Source: Cheilinus undulatus (Eukaryota; Chordata; Actinopteri; Labriformes; Labridae). From it: DNA of 64,000 bases. The stretch is from positions 18,906,339 through 18,970,338 of the forward strand of contig NC_054871.1 of NCBI RefSeq assembly GCF_018320785.1, read 5' to 3'. A program made the position numbers and the translations under genes. The notes beneath the pieces were generated by a model. The model was given only the letters and a program-made list of their open reading frames with translations. It had not been told where the DNA came from and searched no databases. The first letter of the stretch is position 1, and each line of letters starts with the position of its first letter. Shown here piece by piece: positions 1 through 18,600 of this stretch.

Positions 1-1
1 G

Positions 2-65
2 TTTATTTAAAATATTTAAGATAATACAGGATAACACTCATCTCTTAGCCTCACAAAGTTTTATT
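2..65 (-). terminator. Candidate polyadenylation signals of ndufs7
   Basis: Read on the minus strand, AATAAA occurs at 60-65 and again at 2-7, about 285-350 nt past the ndufs7 stop codon. Either could direct 3'-end cleavage. These hexamers are common in AT-rich DNA, so transcript data would be needed to choose. Confidence 0.4.
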
Positions 66-349
66 TGACAGGGAGGAAAAGATCTGCACATGGCTACTTG
101 AACACTTGTTTTTTATGTTTCCTGTTACAGAAAGTCTCCAGATGTTAACTTTGGACTAAGGAAGAAGTAAAACTGAACAGATTGACAGCTACTGTGTTAG
201 GCTGAAAATAAGCAGCATTATTCTGTGCGTTTATAACAGGAATTTTACTGAAGTTAGTTCCTGAAGCTCTATGTGGAGGAGGAGCAGTGCTCCAAATTAA
301 ACCAAAATACAAGATTTACATAGCAGATACACACACATATAGAACACAT

Positions 350-5787
<5,438 letters not shown>

Positions 5788-5875
5788 CTTTGGAATTTTA
5801 GTTACGTCAGATTGCTTCCTGTGCGTCTTTAAGCGCGAGCTACAGAGGGCGCTGCTGTGCCGTTGTGTCGGTTAA
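5788..5875 (-). promoter_or_regulatory. Probable ndufs7 promoter with CRE-like and ETS-like sites
   Basis: This stretch lies directly upstream of the ndufs7 start codon. It contains TTACGTCA at 5802-5809 (TGACGTAA on the gene strand, an ATF/CREB-type site). It also contains CTTCCTG at 5815-5821 (CAGGAAG on the gene strand, an ETS/GABP core). ETS and CRE sites are common in promoters of nuclear respiratory-chain genes. Several CpGs follow at 5832-5870. No TATA box is seen. The transcription start is not determinable from the sequence. Confidence 0.5.
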
Positions 5876-7914
5876 GAAGAATTATCCAAAGAGTGACAAA
5901 GTGGTTTTTAAACTTTAAATAGCGTTCAAAGTTTTTTTCCACGATAGGTTTGAGTCAATGTAATGACTGAAATTACGCAATTTTCGCATTTTTATTGGTA
6001 TCTTAATCTTAATTAGTATTTTAACTGTCACAAAATTAAGATGAGGAATTTTCCTATCCCAGTTCATAGCATTTTCATACCTTACGGTTTACATGGCCAG
6101 AAATGAACTATTCTCGTGGAATAGTACAGTATTGTTGTTTCCAGCGGTGCTTGGAGGTCGGGGCCCCACTGAGAGGGGTTTCCCAGATGCCTTCAAAAAA
6201 ACAAAGAATATTTTAAGATGGTTTAAAATTGTGTATTTGAGCCATTTTTTAAACAAAGATCCAAACATACAGTTACTTAAATGTAAAAAAAAAATGGCCA
6301 TTTGGTGAGATTTATGTTTGAATCAAAGTAAAAAAAAAAAAGTCAACTCTGTGAAGTAAGCCTGCACCAGGTTATTACAAAACTAACTAACTAAAACTTG
6401 CCAACAGCTAACCTGACATGCCAGATGGATTTGTTTTACAGTGAGAAACAAGGAAACGGGCGTATCCATCTGCTTTGCAAGGTTAGCCAGCAGCAGACTG
6501 ACAGGTGAATCTAAGCGTGGAAAGAGTAAAGTGGCCAGATTTGATTCAAGAGGACTAAACGCAATGGTCAATTTTAGGTCTTAAGTGTCATACAAACATC
6601 AAAATTGAATACATAAGGAAAAGTGAAGAGCCCTATTGGGTCAGGTCCCTGAAAAATATCCCATATAAAACTAATAAAGTCTAAACTAAAACAAATACTT
6701 TTTACAAAATAAAAACTAAACTTAACTAACAAATCAGTAGTAAAATCTAACAAACACTAAAGTGTCATTTTAAACAAAAGATTAAAATGAAATAAAAATG
6801 AAAATTAATGATAAATCCATTATAGCCCTGGTCTTCACATTAGTCTCTGGCACCTTTGTTTTGGGCGTTGTGGCCTGAAAAGTTTGAGAACTCCTGCTTT
6901 ATAATACCTGGAACAAGACATTCAATATTCAGTTGCTGTAAATCTGGCTAGTATAGTGTACAGTATTTCACTCCACTGTGAACAGGCTCATGCAGTCCTT
7001 TGTGTCCCTGTTCTCCTGAGTCTGGCAATAGTAGCACACAATGAAGCGTAATTAGGCCGTTTGTTATAAAATAATCCACAAGGTCTATATGAAATACTTA
7101 TCAGTAGGCCTAGAGAGGTTTTACTTCAGAAGTTCAGTACCCACACTTTACAGCGAGATCACAAAGTTAAGCTTAACAGATGCACAAGTCACATTGATTT
7201 ATTGCATGAAGCAAAGCAGGGTATATCATAAGTAAGTGCTTGCTTTTTTAATAAATTCATGTGATGAAGTATGTTTAAATGGTGATTATGTTCACAGGTG
7301 TTTATTCAGAAAAATAGCAGCTGTGTTTGATCGTGTATGATTTAAAAAAAACTACTTTTTTAAAGACTTGTATGGTTATCTGTTATAGAAAAGTCTGTCT
7401 CACATGTTCATGGATTAAAAACTTTATTACTCAGTCCTTAAAAGAAGTCATTCAGCACTAAGATGTTAGGGCTTGAACATTTAATCAAGCAGCGGGCTGG
7501 CTGTTCTAGTTGAGCTGCATTCATGACACCTGTTGTCATAACAAACACTTTTATTAGCTAACACAACAGTCTCTGATGTCTGTGTCAGTTTGAATCTGTA
7601 GTATTGATGAAATTTCTAATATTTCAGTGTTGATGTTAAACCTCCATGTGCTTTTAAAGTTGATGTTCTGCTGGAAGGAAAACATTACCGAGACACTGAG
7701 ATGTGCTTAAAGCTCCATGAAGCTCAAGTAGACCTTTGGTTAGGATTAAATCTGTTACTTCCATGATCAAGGATTAATTGTATACATTTTTTTACAAGGC
7801 AGTTTTACCTGTCTATTTCTGACTTTTTGTTTTTTAAGATAGCTGAAGTGAGACAGGAAATGTGGGATGAGAGAATGGGAGAAGACATACACCAAACAGG
7901 GTGAGGATCAGGAC

Positions 7915-8394
7915 TTAAAGGTCACATATTTTACACCATTAAGACAAGCTTATATTGGTCTCAGAGGTCCCCAAAACATGCCTGTATTGCCAGTGTTGGA
8001 TTTTTGCATGGCTAAAAAACTCTCTGTTTCAGCCATGCTCAGAACAAGCTGTTTCTGTGTCAGTGGCTTCAAATGTAAATGAGCTGCCTGACTCCGCCCC
8101 TGTCAGGAAATGGATGTGGCTCTCCTGATCCTCCACTCAGCTGCCAGTTGAAAGGAGGATCAGGAGGGGAGGGCCAGCTGAACCTGGGGGCAGGGCTAAC
8201 TCCCCACATGACATCATTAGGGGAAAATCTGAGAACGGCTTTGATTCAGCACACATTTTCTGAAAGGTGGAGAAAGAGAAGGGGAAGGGAATGGATTTTT
8301 CTGATTCTTGGGGGGATTGTGGACAAGCCAGGGGCAGATATTTTTGCTAGAAAAGTCCGAAAAAGTGTATTTTGCATAATTTGTGGCCTTTAAA
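7915..8394. mobile_element. Short non-autonomous DNA transposon (MITE), AAAGGTCACA family
   Basis: The left end reads TTAAAGGTCACATATTTTAC. The right end, reverse-complemented, reads TTAAAGGCCACAAATTATGC. The two ends are imperfect inverted repeats about 480 bp apart. The interior (TTGGTCTCAGAGGTCCCC) is of the type scattered widely in percomorph genomes. No transposase is encoded. Superfamily is not assigned with confidence; a hAT-like origin is possible. Confidence 0.75.
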
Positions 8395-8593
8395 CCTGCA
8401 ATCAGTAAGTTGAGGATGCAACTTATCGCGCCCCTGTATGTGCACTTTTCTTCGCCAATTGAGCTAAACCAGCACCCAAAGTGCTTTATTTCTGCTGTAA
8501 AAAAGGGAATTTTGATGGGACTTGATGGGGATTTCTTGGTTTTTGCTGCCAGCCTCAAATGGACTCTTGAAGAGCTGCAATTTTTTTCACTTC

Positions 8594-8701
8594 ATATTCC
8601 ATCCATCCATCCATTCAATGGCTTTTCCCGTTGGGGGTTGCGGATGGACTGGAGCCTATCCCAGCTGTCATTGGGCGAGAGACTGGGTAAAGCCCGGAGT
8701 C
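8594..8701. repeat. LINE/SINE-type 3' tail fragment
   Basis: A (CATC)n run at 8599-8616 is followed by GGACTGGAGCCTATCCCAGC and a GGGCGAGAG motif. This wording is shared by many vertebrate non-LTR retrotransposon 3' tails. Only about 110 bp are left and no ORF is present. Confidence 0.55.
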
Positions 8702-9255
8702 TAAAATAAAAAGAATAAAGTTAATAAATTAATTACTGGTACTGTGCAGAACTTTATGTGTAGGAAGAATGATAATAAAAGGTAATTTCTCATTCTTGCA
8801 GACTCAGAGCTTAAGTTCTGGATTTCTGTGTGGTGAAACTAAACCTCTTCTCTGATGAAACTTGGTAAAGTATATAAATCTAGGCATTACAGGCTAAAAA
8901 TATTTATTCTGACATGATAAATACCTTGAGTCAAATTCATTGCCTTTAATTAAAGTCATTTGGACTTCTCTTTCATTTAACCTTCGACTAAGTTGTCAAA
9001 AGAAAACGAGCTCAGCCTGATTTAGCTCTCTGTTTTTGTTTCGGCCTCAGGACGAGCGGGCCACAAACAGCAGCAACGGCAGCCAGAGACACGCTCAGGG
9101 TGGAGATGAAGAGCAGGCAGAGAACATGGAGAGCATGTTATCACATAATGACAGACCGAGTGCTGGAAAGACATGCTGTAGTTTCTCCAGGAATAGATGC
9201 TCGGTCGAAGAACTAGCAGGAAAATGAAGGGAAAAGATGCTTTATACAAACAGCT

Positions 9256-9261
9256 TTTATT
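9256..9261 (-). terminator. Candidate polyadenylation signal of tmem79
   Basis: AATAAA on the minus strand, about 425 nt past the tmem79 stop codon. The interval 9262-9685 would be the 3'UTR and shows no other feature. Confidence 0.45.
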
Positions 9262-9685
9262 TTGCCTTCATCATGTACAAACTTTGTTGAAATAGTAATA
9301 CAGTCTTACTACTTAAGCTGCATGTGGTTCTTTTAAGGTCAAACCAAATTCAGCCACACATAAAACAAAGCTTTTAAGTACTTTAGAGTTCCAAACATTA
9401 AATATAGGCACTGGAATAGCTTAAAAGGACAAATGTTTTAAGACTACAGCATTGTTCAAAGGCTGTCTCTGCCACAAGCACTGAAAGAGCTCTTTTGTTC
9501 CAGATAATAGGCCTGAATCCACATAAAAAGGTCCTGTATAGGAGGAGCAGAAATACAAGTTAAGCTGTCACAGGCTTTGGAGGTTATAGTGGCAGCGTAT
9601 GTTGCTGTGCTGAACTGCAGACCACAGGAATGGCCTATTTTTAGAAAGATCTCCTCCTCTCAGAAGAAAAGCAGGGCTTGCCTCC

Positions 9686-12600
9686 TCACTGAGAGTCCAG
9701 GATGTCTGTGGGTAGGATGTCTGGTTTGTTGCTCGGGCTCTGTGATGTCTCCCCTGACCAGGGAGAAGAGGGGGTGACCTGGTTATAGAGGATGTCCTCA
9801 GAGCCGAGAAGCGGTTCTTTAAGATTCAGGTTGTAGATGAGGAACAGATTGAGAGCAACCATGGCGAGGAGTGGGAAGAAGGTCAGACCTGAGCCGAAGC
9901 CTCGCCAAGAGCTGCACACGTTTAGGCTGACCCAGTAAACAAGCCTGCAGAGGGATGCAAAAAGAAGAAAGAAAAAAGAAATCAATACACGTTCGAAATC
10001 CACTGATACACCTCCTCTGCTGGTGTTAAACCACGCTCACTTCAACAGCTGTTAAAAGAGTATTTACAACCTGAGGAAGAGAGACAGTAGAAGCATGTCT
10101 GGTATCCTTCAAACCACCGCTGCTCATGGAAGGGAATACTTCAAAAAAGGGGGGAAACTTAAGAACAAAAACAATGGTATGAATAATCCAGGTCCAGGCA
10201 TTGAAGATGGTTTGTAAAATATGAAAGGCCTTTAAATTCACAGGGCTGGAAACATTAAAAATACACTATTGTGTATAGCAGTGGTTCTCAAATGGTGTGG
10301 CAAGGCACACTAGTGTGCTTCAGGCAAGTCTAGGTGTGCTGTGGGAATTTGTACAACACGTTATTACTACAACTTTATGGCAAGTACTGTAACCAGGCCT
10401 GCCCACAGATCTGGCTGGACCCCTGAAAAACCCCAGAGAACGGGACCCCCCCAGTTGGGATTTATTGATGATATCAGTGTATATGTGTTGGATCAGTAGC
10501 ATTGGTGCTAGCATTCTGGCTAACAGTTACCTCATTAAGAGATAAAAAGTATGGCGAGCCATTACTGGATTGAAATAGGTGTTGAAATGATTAATTCGTG
10601 CTACTTTTAACCAAGTTAACATTTTTTCTACCCATTTTTGCCACTTCTTTTGACAAACAATTTTGCTGCTTTTTTAAAGCATTTTTTTCCACTTCTTATT
10701 ACTACATTTGACCTATTTTTACAACTTTTTTTGAACTTTTTGCCACATTTAACCCATTTTTGCTACCTTTTTGCCACTTTTGGCCCAATTTTGCTATTGT
10801 TTGGCCATTTTTTCCCATCACATTTAACCTCTTTTTACCACCTTTTAGTAACTTTTTTGCCACTTTTCTGCAATTTGTGATTTAATTTGCCACCTTTCTG
10901 ACACTTCAACCCATTTATGCCACCTTTTTGCCCAATTTTGCCCACTTTTGCCTTTATAAGACCACTTTTTTGCCCAATTTTGCCCTTTTTAAAATCACTT
11001 TTAACCCATTTTTACCACCTTTGTACAAATTTGAACCCTTCTTTTAGGCCACTTGAAACCCATTTTGCTGCCATTTTGACACTTTCAACAAGTTTTGCCA
11101 ATTTCCCATTGTTTGGCCACTTTTTACCAATTTTTGCCCATTTCTGACTTTGTTTCTTGCCTTTATTTGCCCAATTTTTTAGGCAGTTTTACCAGACTAC
11201 TATTCTTGTTCCAGTATGCATTCAAAGAGAGAAAATTGATTTTGTGCTCCGCTTTCTAACTAGGGATGTTCCAATACCATTTCTTCCTTCCCGATACGAT
11301 TCCAACACCAAGGTGTTGGGTATTAGCCGATACTGACTACTGATCCGATACCAGTGTAAACTTTTTGGACTGACTGTGCAGACAAGCAGATTATTTTAGA
11401 CCTATATTTGACTGAGAACATGGCTCAACAAATAGAATCATGATGCACAGCATCTCTGTGACCCTAAAGTTGTTTTCCTGCACGATTATTGAATTTTACT
11501 GCTAAATGTCAAAATAACAATAATACAGGGGGTTGCCCCACAGGCTCTCTCTATCTCCTTTATGCTCTATTCGGGCAGCATCACTTGATTACGGGGCAGC
11601 CTACAACTGGTTGACAGACCCTCACAAAGGAAAAACAATATGGCAGCTAGCATTCAAGTTAGCATTCCAGTTAGCATTCAAGTTAGCATTCCAGTTAGCA
11701 TTCAAGCTAGTGGTAATAAATGATCATAATTCAACTAAGATGGATAAAAAAGATGTTCAATATCTGGTTCACTGGTGTGGATTTAATCGTTAAAGTCCCC
11801 AAAAGTTGCACGAGTTCCAGGCTCGCTGAAAATGCTGCCACAAGAGATTCAAAGCCATCAATAGCGTCAATGGGAAAGCACAATGTCTAGCTTTAAGAGG
11901 AAAAACAAGTAAGAGGCAGCTATTTAGGTTCAAAAGGTATTTAACTTTTGATAAACTGTGTCATCTCTGTTAGTGTATGACAGCGCCACTCTGGAAGGTA
12001 TTGTAATGATCACATTCAGAGTAAAACTGTCACGGAGCCACCTTTCTTTGCAGCTGCAGTGTGTCCTTTGGTTCTTCTTTGCTACTCAAAAAACGGTAGC
12101 CCGTGCATGCAGTGTTTTCCTGCAGCGAAGAATTTATTTCTGTTTTATAGTGCTAACATTTAGCATGGCTAAATGAAAATATAAAGGTAAACCAAACAGT
12201 ATCAGGTTGGTGCATAAACTTGTGTACTTGCCAATATCAATACCTGCATTAGGGTTAGGGTTAGGTTATTCATGGAAGAGTAAATCGAGCTCCAACCACA
12301 TTAAGTAGGTGTTTAAGTCTGACTTTGAAAAGTTCAACTAATACTAACATACACTATATGGACAAAAGTGTTTGACCACCTGTTTAAATACATGTACTTT
12401 AATAAGGAAGTGCCCCCCCTTTTGCAGTTTTTACAGCATACCCTCCTCTTGGAAGGCTTTGCACAAGATTTTGAATGTTTCGGTGGGAATTTGTGCCCAT
12501 TCATTCTCTATAGAGTTTATAAGTTCAAGCACTGATGTTGGCCTGGCTCACAATCTCTGTTACAGTTCATCCCAAAGGTGCTTGATGGGGCTGAGATCAG

Positions 12601-15600
12601 GGCTCTGTGTGGGTCAGTCAAGTTCTTCCACACCAAATTCATCAAACCATGTCTTTATAGTCCTTGCTTTGTGCACTGGGGCACAATCATGTTGGAATAG
12701 AAAATTACCTCCCCCAAACTGTTGCCACAAAGTTGGAAGTGAAGCATTGTCCACAATGTCTTGCTGGAGTATTAAGATTGTCCTTGGCCTAGCCCAAATC
12801 CTGAAAAACAGCCCCATACCGTTATCCCTCCTCCACTGAACTTCACATTTGGACCAGTGCAGTCAGGCAGGTAAAGTTCTCCCAGCATCCACCAAACCAA
12901 GACTCCCCATCTGACTCACAGGTTTTGTGCTTACATTAATGCCAGTGGAAATTCAGAACTCTGGAATCAGCAGAGAGTTGGCGACTTTTATACACCATGT
13001 ACCTTAGTAGTTGTTGCCTCCGCTTTGTAATTTTATGTGGTCTTCAGCTTCATAGTTGAGTTGCCGTTGTTCCTACACGCGTCAACTTTCTACTATTATT
13101 TGCAGCTGACAGTGGGATATCCAGCAGGGATGAAATTTCACAAACTGTCTTATGCAAAGATGGCATCCATCACAGTACCATGCTTAAATTCACTGAGCTC
13201 GTCAGAACGACACATTTTGTTTCACAAATGTTTGCAAATGGAGACTGCGTGGCTCCGTGCTTGATATACACCTGTAGCAATGGGTCTGATTTAAACACCT
13301 GGATTCAACAATTAACAAGTGTGACCATATACTTTTTTCCATATAGTGTGGCTAAGCTAGCTGTTTCCCCCAGTTTCCAAGCTAAGCTTACTTTTCTTTG
13401 CTTATAATGCATCCATAAAAAAGACAGTAATATTCACATCCAACAAAGCATTGCAGAATACATAAAATATAGGGAGAAAGAGAGACTAACTGATTTAAAA
13501 AGCGAAGGTTTCTATGAGCTTTACTGATGCTGCTGCAACAAAATGAACTGGTAGAGAGTTCAGTAAGGTCACACCATGTTAACTTCTCTGTGTCTCTATA
13601 ACACACTGCCAAAAGTTCTGCTTGGCTTTGTTAATGACAGTGGGCTGTGTTCATTTTTAGCTTTGCTAGCAGCGTGGCTCCAGTATCTCTTTTTCAGTCC
13701 AACACTTTGGTTCAGACTAAAATAACACAATTACTACTGGATGCATTTGTGTGCAATTTACTGAAATTTATAGTTCCTAGAGGATGAATCTAACTGACTT
13801 TGATGTTTCCATGATTTTAGCTTTACTGCCAACATCTAACTGGATGAAGTGACATGAAACTCAGAAGACATGCTGGATGAGCTTAACTTAAAGTTGTAAT
13901 AACATTACCAGAGTAATGAATGAAACTGACTCTGACAGATCTTAGAGTTTTGTGCAACTGAATTAATCACAGCATGCTAACGTGCTAAGACAGGGCTTAT
14001 GGTGGACATATCTGCTTAATATCAGCATGTTGATATTATTATGGCTGATAATGATTCTGACTTTCCTGTGAGGATAGCCTGCTGTTATCATGTAGCTTGT
14101 TAGTTGAAAGTAGAGTGCCAGCATTGTTGGCAGTGTTTCTTTGAAGTGTGAGGTCAACATTTTCAAGTTTTAGGAAGTACAGCTGGATTAAAAAGTCAGA
14201 GGCTCTCCTGTCATCAAAATCCAATATGGCTACCGTACATAATAGTAACCAAGGGTTGTGCAATGCATTGTTATCATTGGTGTTGCTTACAATGGCTAAT
14301 CTGGCTAATGCAAACCTCACTTTATTCACTCTGTAAATCTTAGTTGTTGAGCTGAAACATTGTCATTTAGGATGGGAATCTATTCCCAGTTCAGACTTGA
14401 CATAAAAAGGCAGTTTTGTCACCATATATATTCTGCAATTTAAATCTATAACACATGCTGCACTTTGGCTGTGAAGCTGGTAGTTTCATTAAAGTGATCT
14501 ATGTTTCGTGTCTTATGTCTGTCATGACAGAGTATTACTAAGATTAGCCTCACCTTCCTAAAACAAACATGGCGACCAGTATTGGCACCAACTTGAGCTG
14601 GTCCTGAGGCAGTAACGTGGCCATGACAACAAGGTTGAGGATGTAGAGGAGTAACTGCTCCATGGACGCTGTGACAAACAGCTGCTGCACCACCCGTCTT
14701 CTGGAAGTTGTGTCCATCGGATCGAAGGAGGCTGTGCAGAACTGGCACACTGCTCCAATAATCATTGCTACGAGGGATACAAGAGCAATACATTAGTTGG
14801 CATGTCGAAGCATGATTATATTTCAATAAGTCAACTTCAGCACTCCTAGCTGCGTTTTGTTTTATCTGACTGCCTACTTTGTTTATCGTCATTTGAATAC
14901 AGCAACTGCCAACAGACTCCCTTCATGCAAATACATCTCAATAGCACTTAGTATATAAAACTGCAAAAGCAAATGATCTGGATGGGACTATTGAAAGAAA
15001 TTTCAAATCAGTAGTTTTATATTTGATCCATCTGTAGCACAGAATGGTGGAGGCCCTCAAAAATCCAAACATGCATATGTCTGTAGTCAGCAGCTCATTA
15101 CATGTACCGGTAATTTTATGGTTACCTTATCCAAACAGTGTTAGATTGCTGGATGAACTGATAAGTTTAATTCCCCGTTTATACACTGAAGATATCCAGT
15201 AATGACACTGAGCTATTGAGTTGGGTTAACTGGTGAAGTCTTTCTGACATATGGTCAACAATCTGATCTGTTTAGTTTACTTATGCAACGTCTTTTTGTC
15301 AGCTGACAGCAATGACTTAAATGCCGGACATAACAGCTTGTTAGCATTAGCATTAGCATAGAAGTTTAAAATTTTCATGTTCATAACACTGCCATCCCTT
15401 GCTATGATACAATACTAACATTGTGAGAACAAACTTGATTATCTGGTTTAGATTCATTGTCAGTATTATATTTACCTAGAAATCCTCCTACAAAATGTGC
15501 CATGCATTGCTATTCGTGCTAAACAGTGATCATTGTTTCTATTTGGCCTTGCTGGGCACCCCTGTTACAGCTTGGAGGAACCTAGACTGCACTTTGTGAG

Positions 15601-18600
15601 TCACTGCAGTAAATTACCATCACAACAGTGGGGAGTTTACCCTGGTTAATCTAGCTTGTACCTCTGAAACACAAAACAGACTGTCTAATACAGTCTGTCT
15701 GCAGACCGTATCTCTGACCACCACTCTAACAGACTGTCCAACTAAGACACCGTCTGTTTCAGAATGGAAATACACACCAAAACTTACAAAATAAAATTGA
15801 AGTAGACTTCCATTTAGGGTTAAGGTAAGGGTTAGGATACCAAAGGTTAAAAGTTAAAAACTTGACCTGCAAAACATAACAGAGCATCTAATAAAGCCAA
15901 ATAAACTGTCTGCTTGCAGGAAGCTCACCCTCTGTGAAAACATAATTAATATTACCTGGCAAGAATATATTACAGAGTTGCTAACCTTGCTAACCTAGCC
16001 AAAGCTAAGCTCACAAAGTGGCTACATAAGCTATGTTCTCTACGTAACTAGATTAGCTTTAGCTATATTTGCTAAAGCTCACATTGCAAAAGCTAATTTA
16101 TGCAGTAACATTTATTACAAAGCTACATTTACTATGTTAAGTTTAGCTAAAGCTAACATAGCTAAAGCGAGCCGCTGTTCATGGAACTATTTCAAAACAT
16201 ATGTCTATTCATAATTTGGTCCCAGATTAGACCTCTGATATTTTTCTGTTTTATCAATGAAATTTTGCTTAGTCTGTAATGTTTGCATTGTGGTTATTTC
16301 GTAAAATCAAATGTCAGCTTTATGCATAAATAAAGTTGAATTTTAAAAAATTCTAAAACTGGAAATACATTGTACTTTTCATTTGTTTTTATTTTTTATT
16401 TCGTTTTCACTTTCTGTGTTCACTTTCAGTTTAGATTTAATTTGTTTTTACTGATGGTTTGTTGGTTTAGTTTAGTTTTTAATTTGCAAAAATGCTTTGT
16501 TTTAGTTTAGTTTTTTTTTAGTTTTCATTCATTTAAAGATGAAGTTTGAATACAACTCTGGACATAAAACTACCACTGTGTGAAGTCTTAACCAATCAAA
16601 TCAGGCCATTTTACACTCTCAGGCTTAGGTGTAGGTGCCAGTCAGTATGGTTGTGTAAAAGACTAAGGACACTAAGGATATTTTGTCTCTATATTTTCAT
16701 TTTATTTTAGTTTTGTAAGCGCACTATACAGTTTTAGTTAGTTTTCGTTTTTTAGTTTATTTAGTTTCAGTTAACTAAAATGATTTTCGAATTTGAGTTT
16801 TAGTTAACTATAATAATCTTGAACCAGACCCGTCTCAAATACACTCTTATTGAACTCATTGCACAATAAAGCAAAACTTCCACATAAATGGTCATGTCTG
16901 AAATCACAATCATTCCCTACTCTTGATAGTTAGCTGTCCCTAGTGTCTAAATGACTATAGAACAGTAATTGGCACAATAAAAACAACAGTTTTACACTAT
17001 TTTGACTGTGAACAATGGCGGTTTTGCCGTCCCACTATTAAAATGTGCAGCAACACAGCTTGGGATTGAAAACAGCTTTAGAATTTCACCAATGACTTAA
17101 ATCATATTCAATGCATTTTCCCTAAAATGGATAAATTAATAAGAAGTTCTGTGAGTTTTAGCAAAATAATGATATACACTGTATTTTTATCACATGTAAA
17201 CCATTTGTGCACACAGATGATGGTCTCTGGTATTTTATCATAACAATGATTTTCATTATAAGCCTTTTATACCTTATTAAAACATATCATAGGTTTCAGT
17301 AAAATACCACCAAATATGAACTGTTCTGAGCAATCAGGTGGCATTTTCTGCTCAATAAAGTTTGTGATGCATTATGGGAAATATTGCTGGGATACTGACC
17401 ATGGGATGTTTGCTTCTCTTCACAGTGCATTGGGAGATAAAATGAGTGCACTTAATAAGGTAAAACAGTGATTACTCAGTATTTGGACATCTATAAAAAT
17501 GCATATTTATTAAATATGCGCTATGCAGTGAATATGTTGTGATTTTGGACCCAGCCAGTGTCTGTCTAAGCAGCTGGTCTGCAGGAACTATGGAGTGCTA
17601 TAGGAGGGTTGGTTGCTTGGTCAGTTTAGATGTGAGACTGGTTGAACAGGTATTTACTTTTACTTTTCTTCTTCAAAAGGCTGGTAGATAAAGGCAGTGC
17701 ACTGAATGTTATACTGGATATCTGTACAGTTTTGAGTTTTTGTTGTAAAGGTAACATGGTTTTCTTCTTTTTTTCAAAAAATGTAGCAGTTTTTGAACAA
17801 CAGCAAACTTCAGTGAATGTGGAAAAGTATTTAATGAGTAGAAATTGAATTGAATTGTCATCTGTTGTCCCTAAATGTTTTTCACATAGAGATTAAAACA
17901 GGAAAAACAAAATAAGTTTGGATGCTTTTGCCACCTGCCCTCTTCTCTCTGTCTGAGGTCGCCCAGGTTGGGAAGTGATTTGAATATTCTGAAACAATCA
18001 GGCCACAGCCGGAGAGACAAGAGAGGCAGCCAGCCTCTTATTCAAGTTTCCATTTAAAGCTATGTGAAGCAGAGGGAAATTATGCTTCTCTCTGCAGAGG
18101 CCCAAAGAGATGTCTGAGGTTTAAGGGTATGAAATTAAAGAGGACAGGGGGACACTGAAACATTCCTAGACAAGGCGGCCAGACAAACCAAATCCTCTTA
18201 ATCTTAATATTTCATTTGTGGTGCTCACACGGTTGTGTTTTGGAGTGTTAGTGCACAGGTGTTTACCGAGCAGGATGGGGACGGCTGCCACCACGCAGCA
18301 GCACAGGGTGAAGACGATGCGGCTCGGTGTGTCAGGGTAGTCGGGGGGTTTAATGGGGACGTAGATATAGAGTGCATAGAGGAGCCCAGATGCACACAGA
18401 AGAGACGCCAGGACTGAGAGGAAAGCGGGAACCCGGCCGCTCTTACAGCATCGACACTGGCAGCAGTGGCAGCAGCATCGTCCCCGATCTGCGGCCTCCT
18501 CCGTGGCCACATAAGTCTCTCCCTGCCCCTCTGAGCTCCACACAGTCAGCTCCACGCTCTCCGGCGGGGGGCCTATCAGAGGTCGACCCTCATCTACTGT

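Larger units (their letters stand above)
5876..9250. other. Intergenic region between ndufs7 and tmem79
   Basis: No exon with family similarity is seen on either strand. At about 6640-6830 there is an AT-rich stretch of CTAAAACTAA-type words, which resembles the reverse complement of 16385-16800. A MITE lies at 7915-8394 and a LINE-like tail at 8594-8701. The short ORFs in between have no recognisable domains. Confidence 0.6.

Noticed and set aside
10638-11147. Two open frames rich in Phe, Leu and Pro that look like membrane proteins
   Set aside because: They are translations of the TTTTGCCAC array, with no start context, splice sites or family similarity.
12372-12839. 155-aa plus-strand open frame
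   Set aside because: It is the antisense strand of a Tc1-type transposase; the real coding remnant is on the minus strand.
14446-14892. 148-aa minus-strand open frame over a tmem79 exon
   Set aside because: Wrong frame; the frame giving [13 protein letters not shown] is the one that matches TMEM79 and splices in phase.
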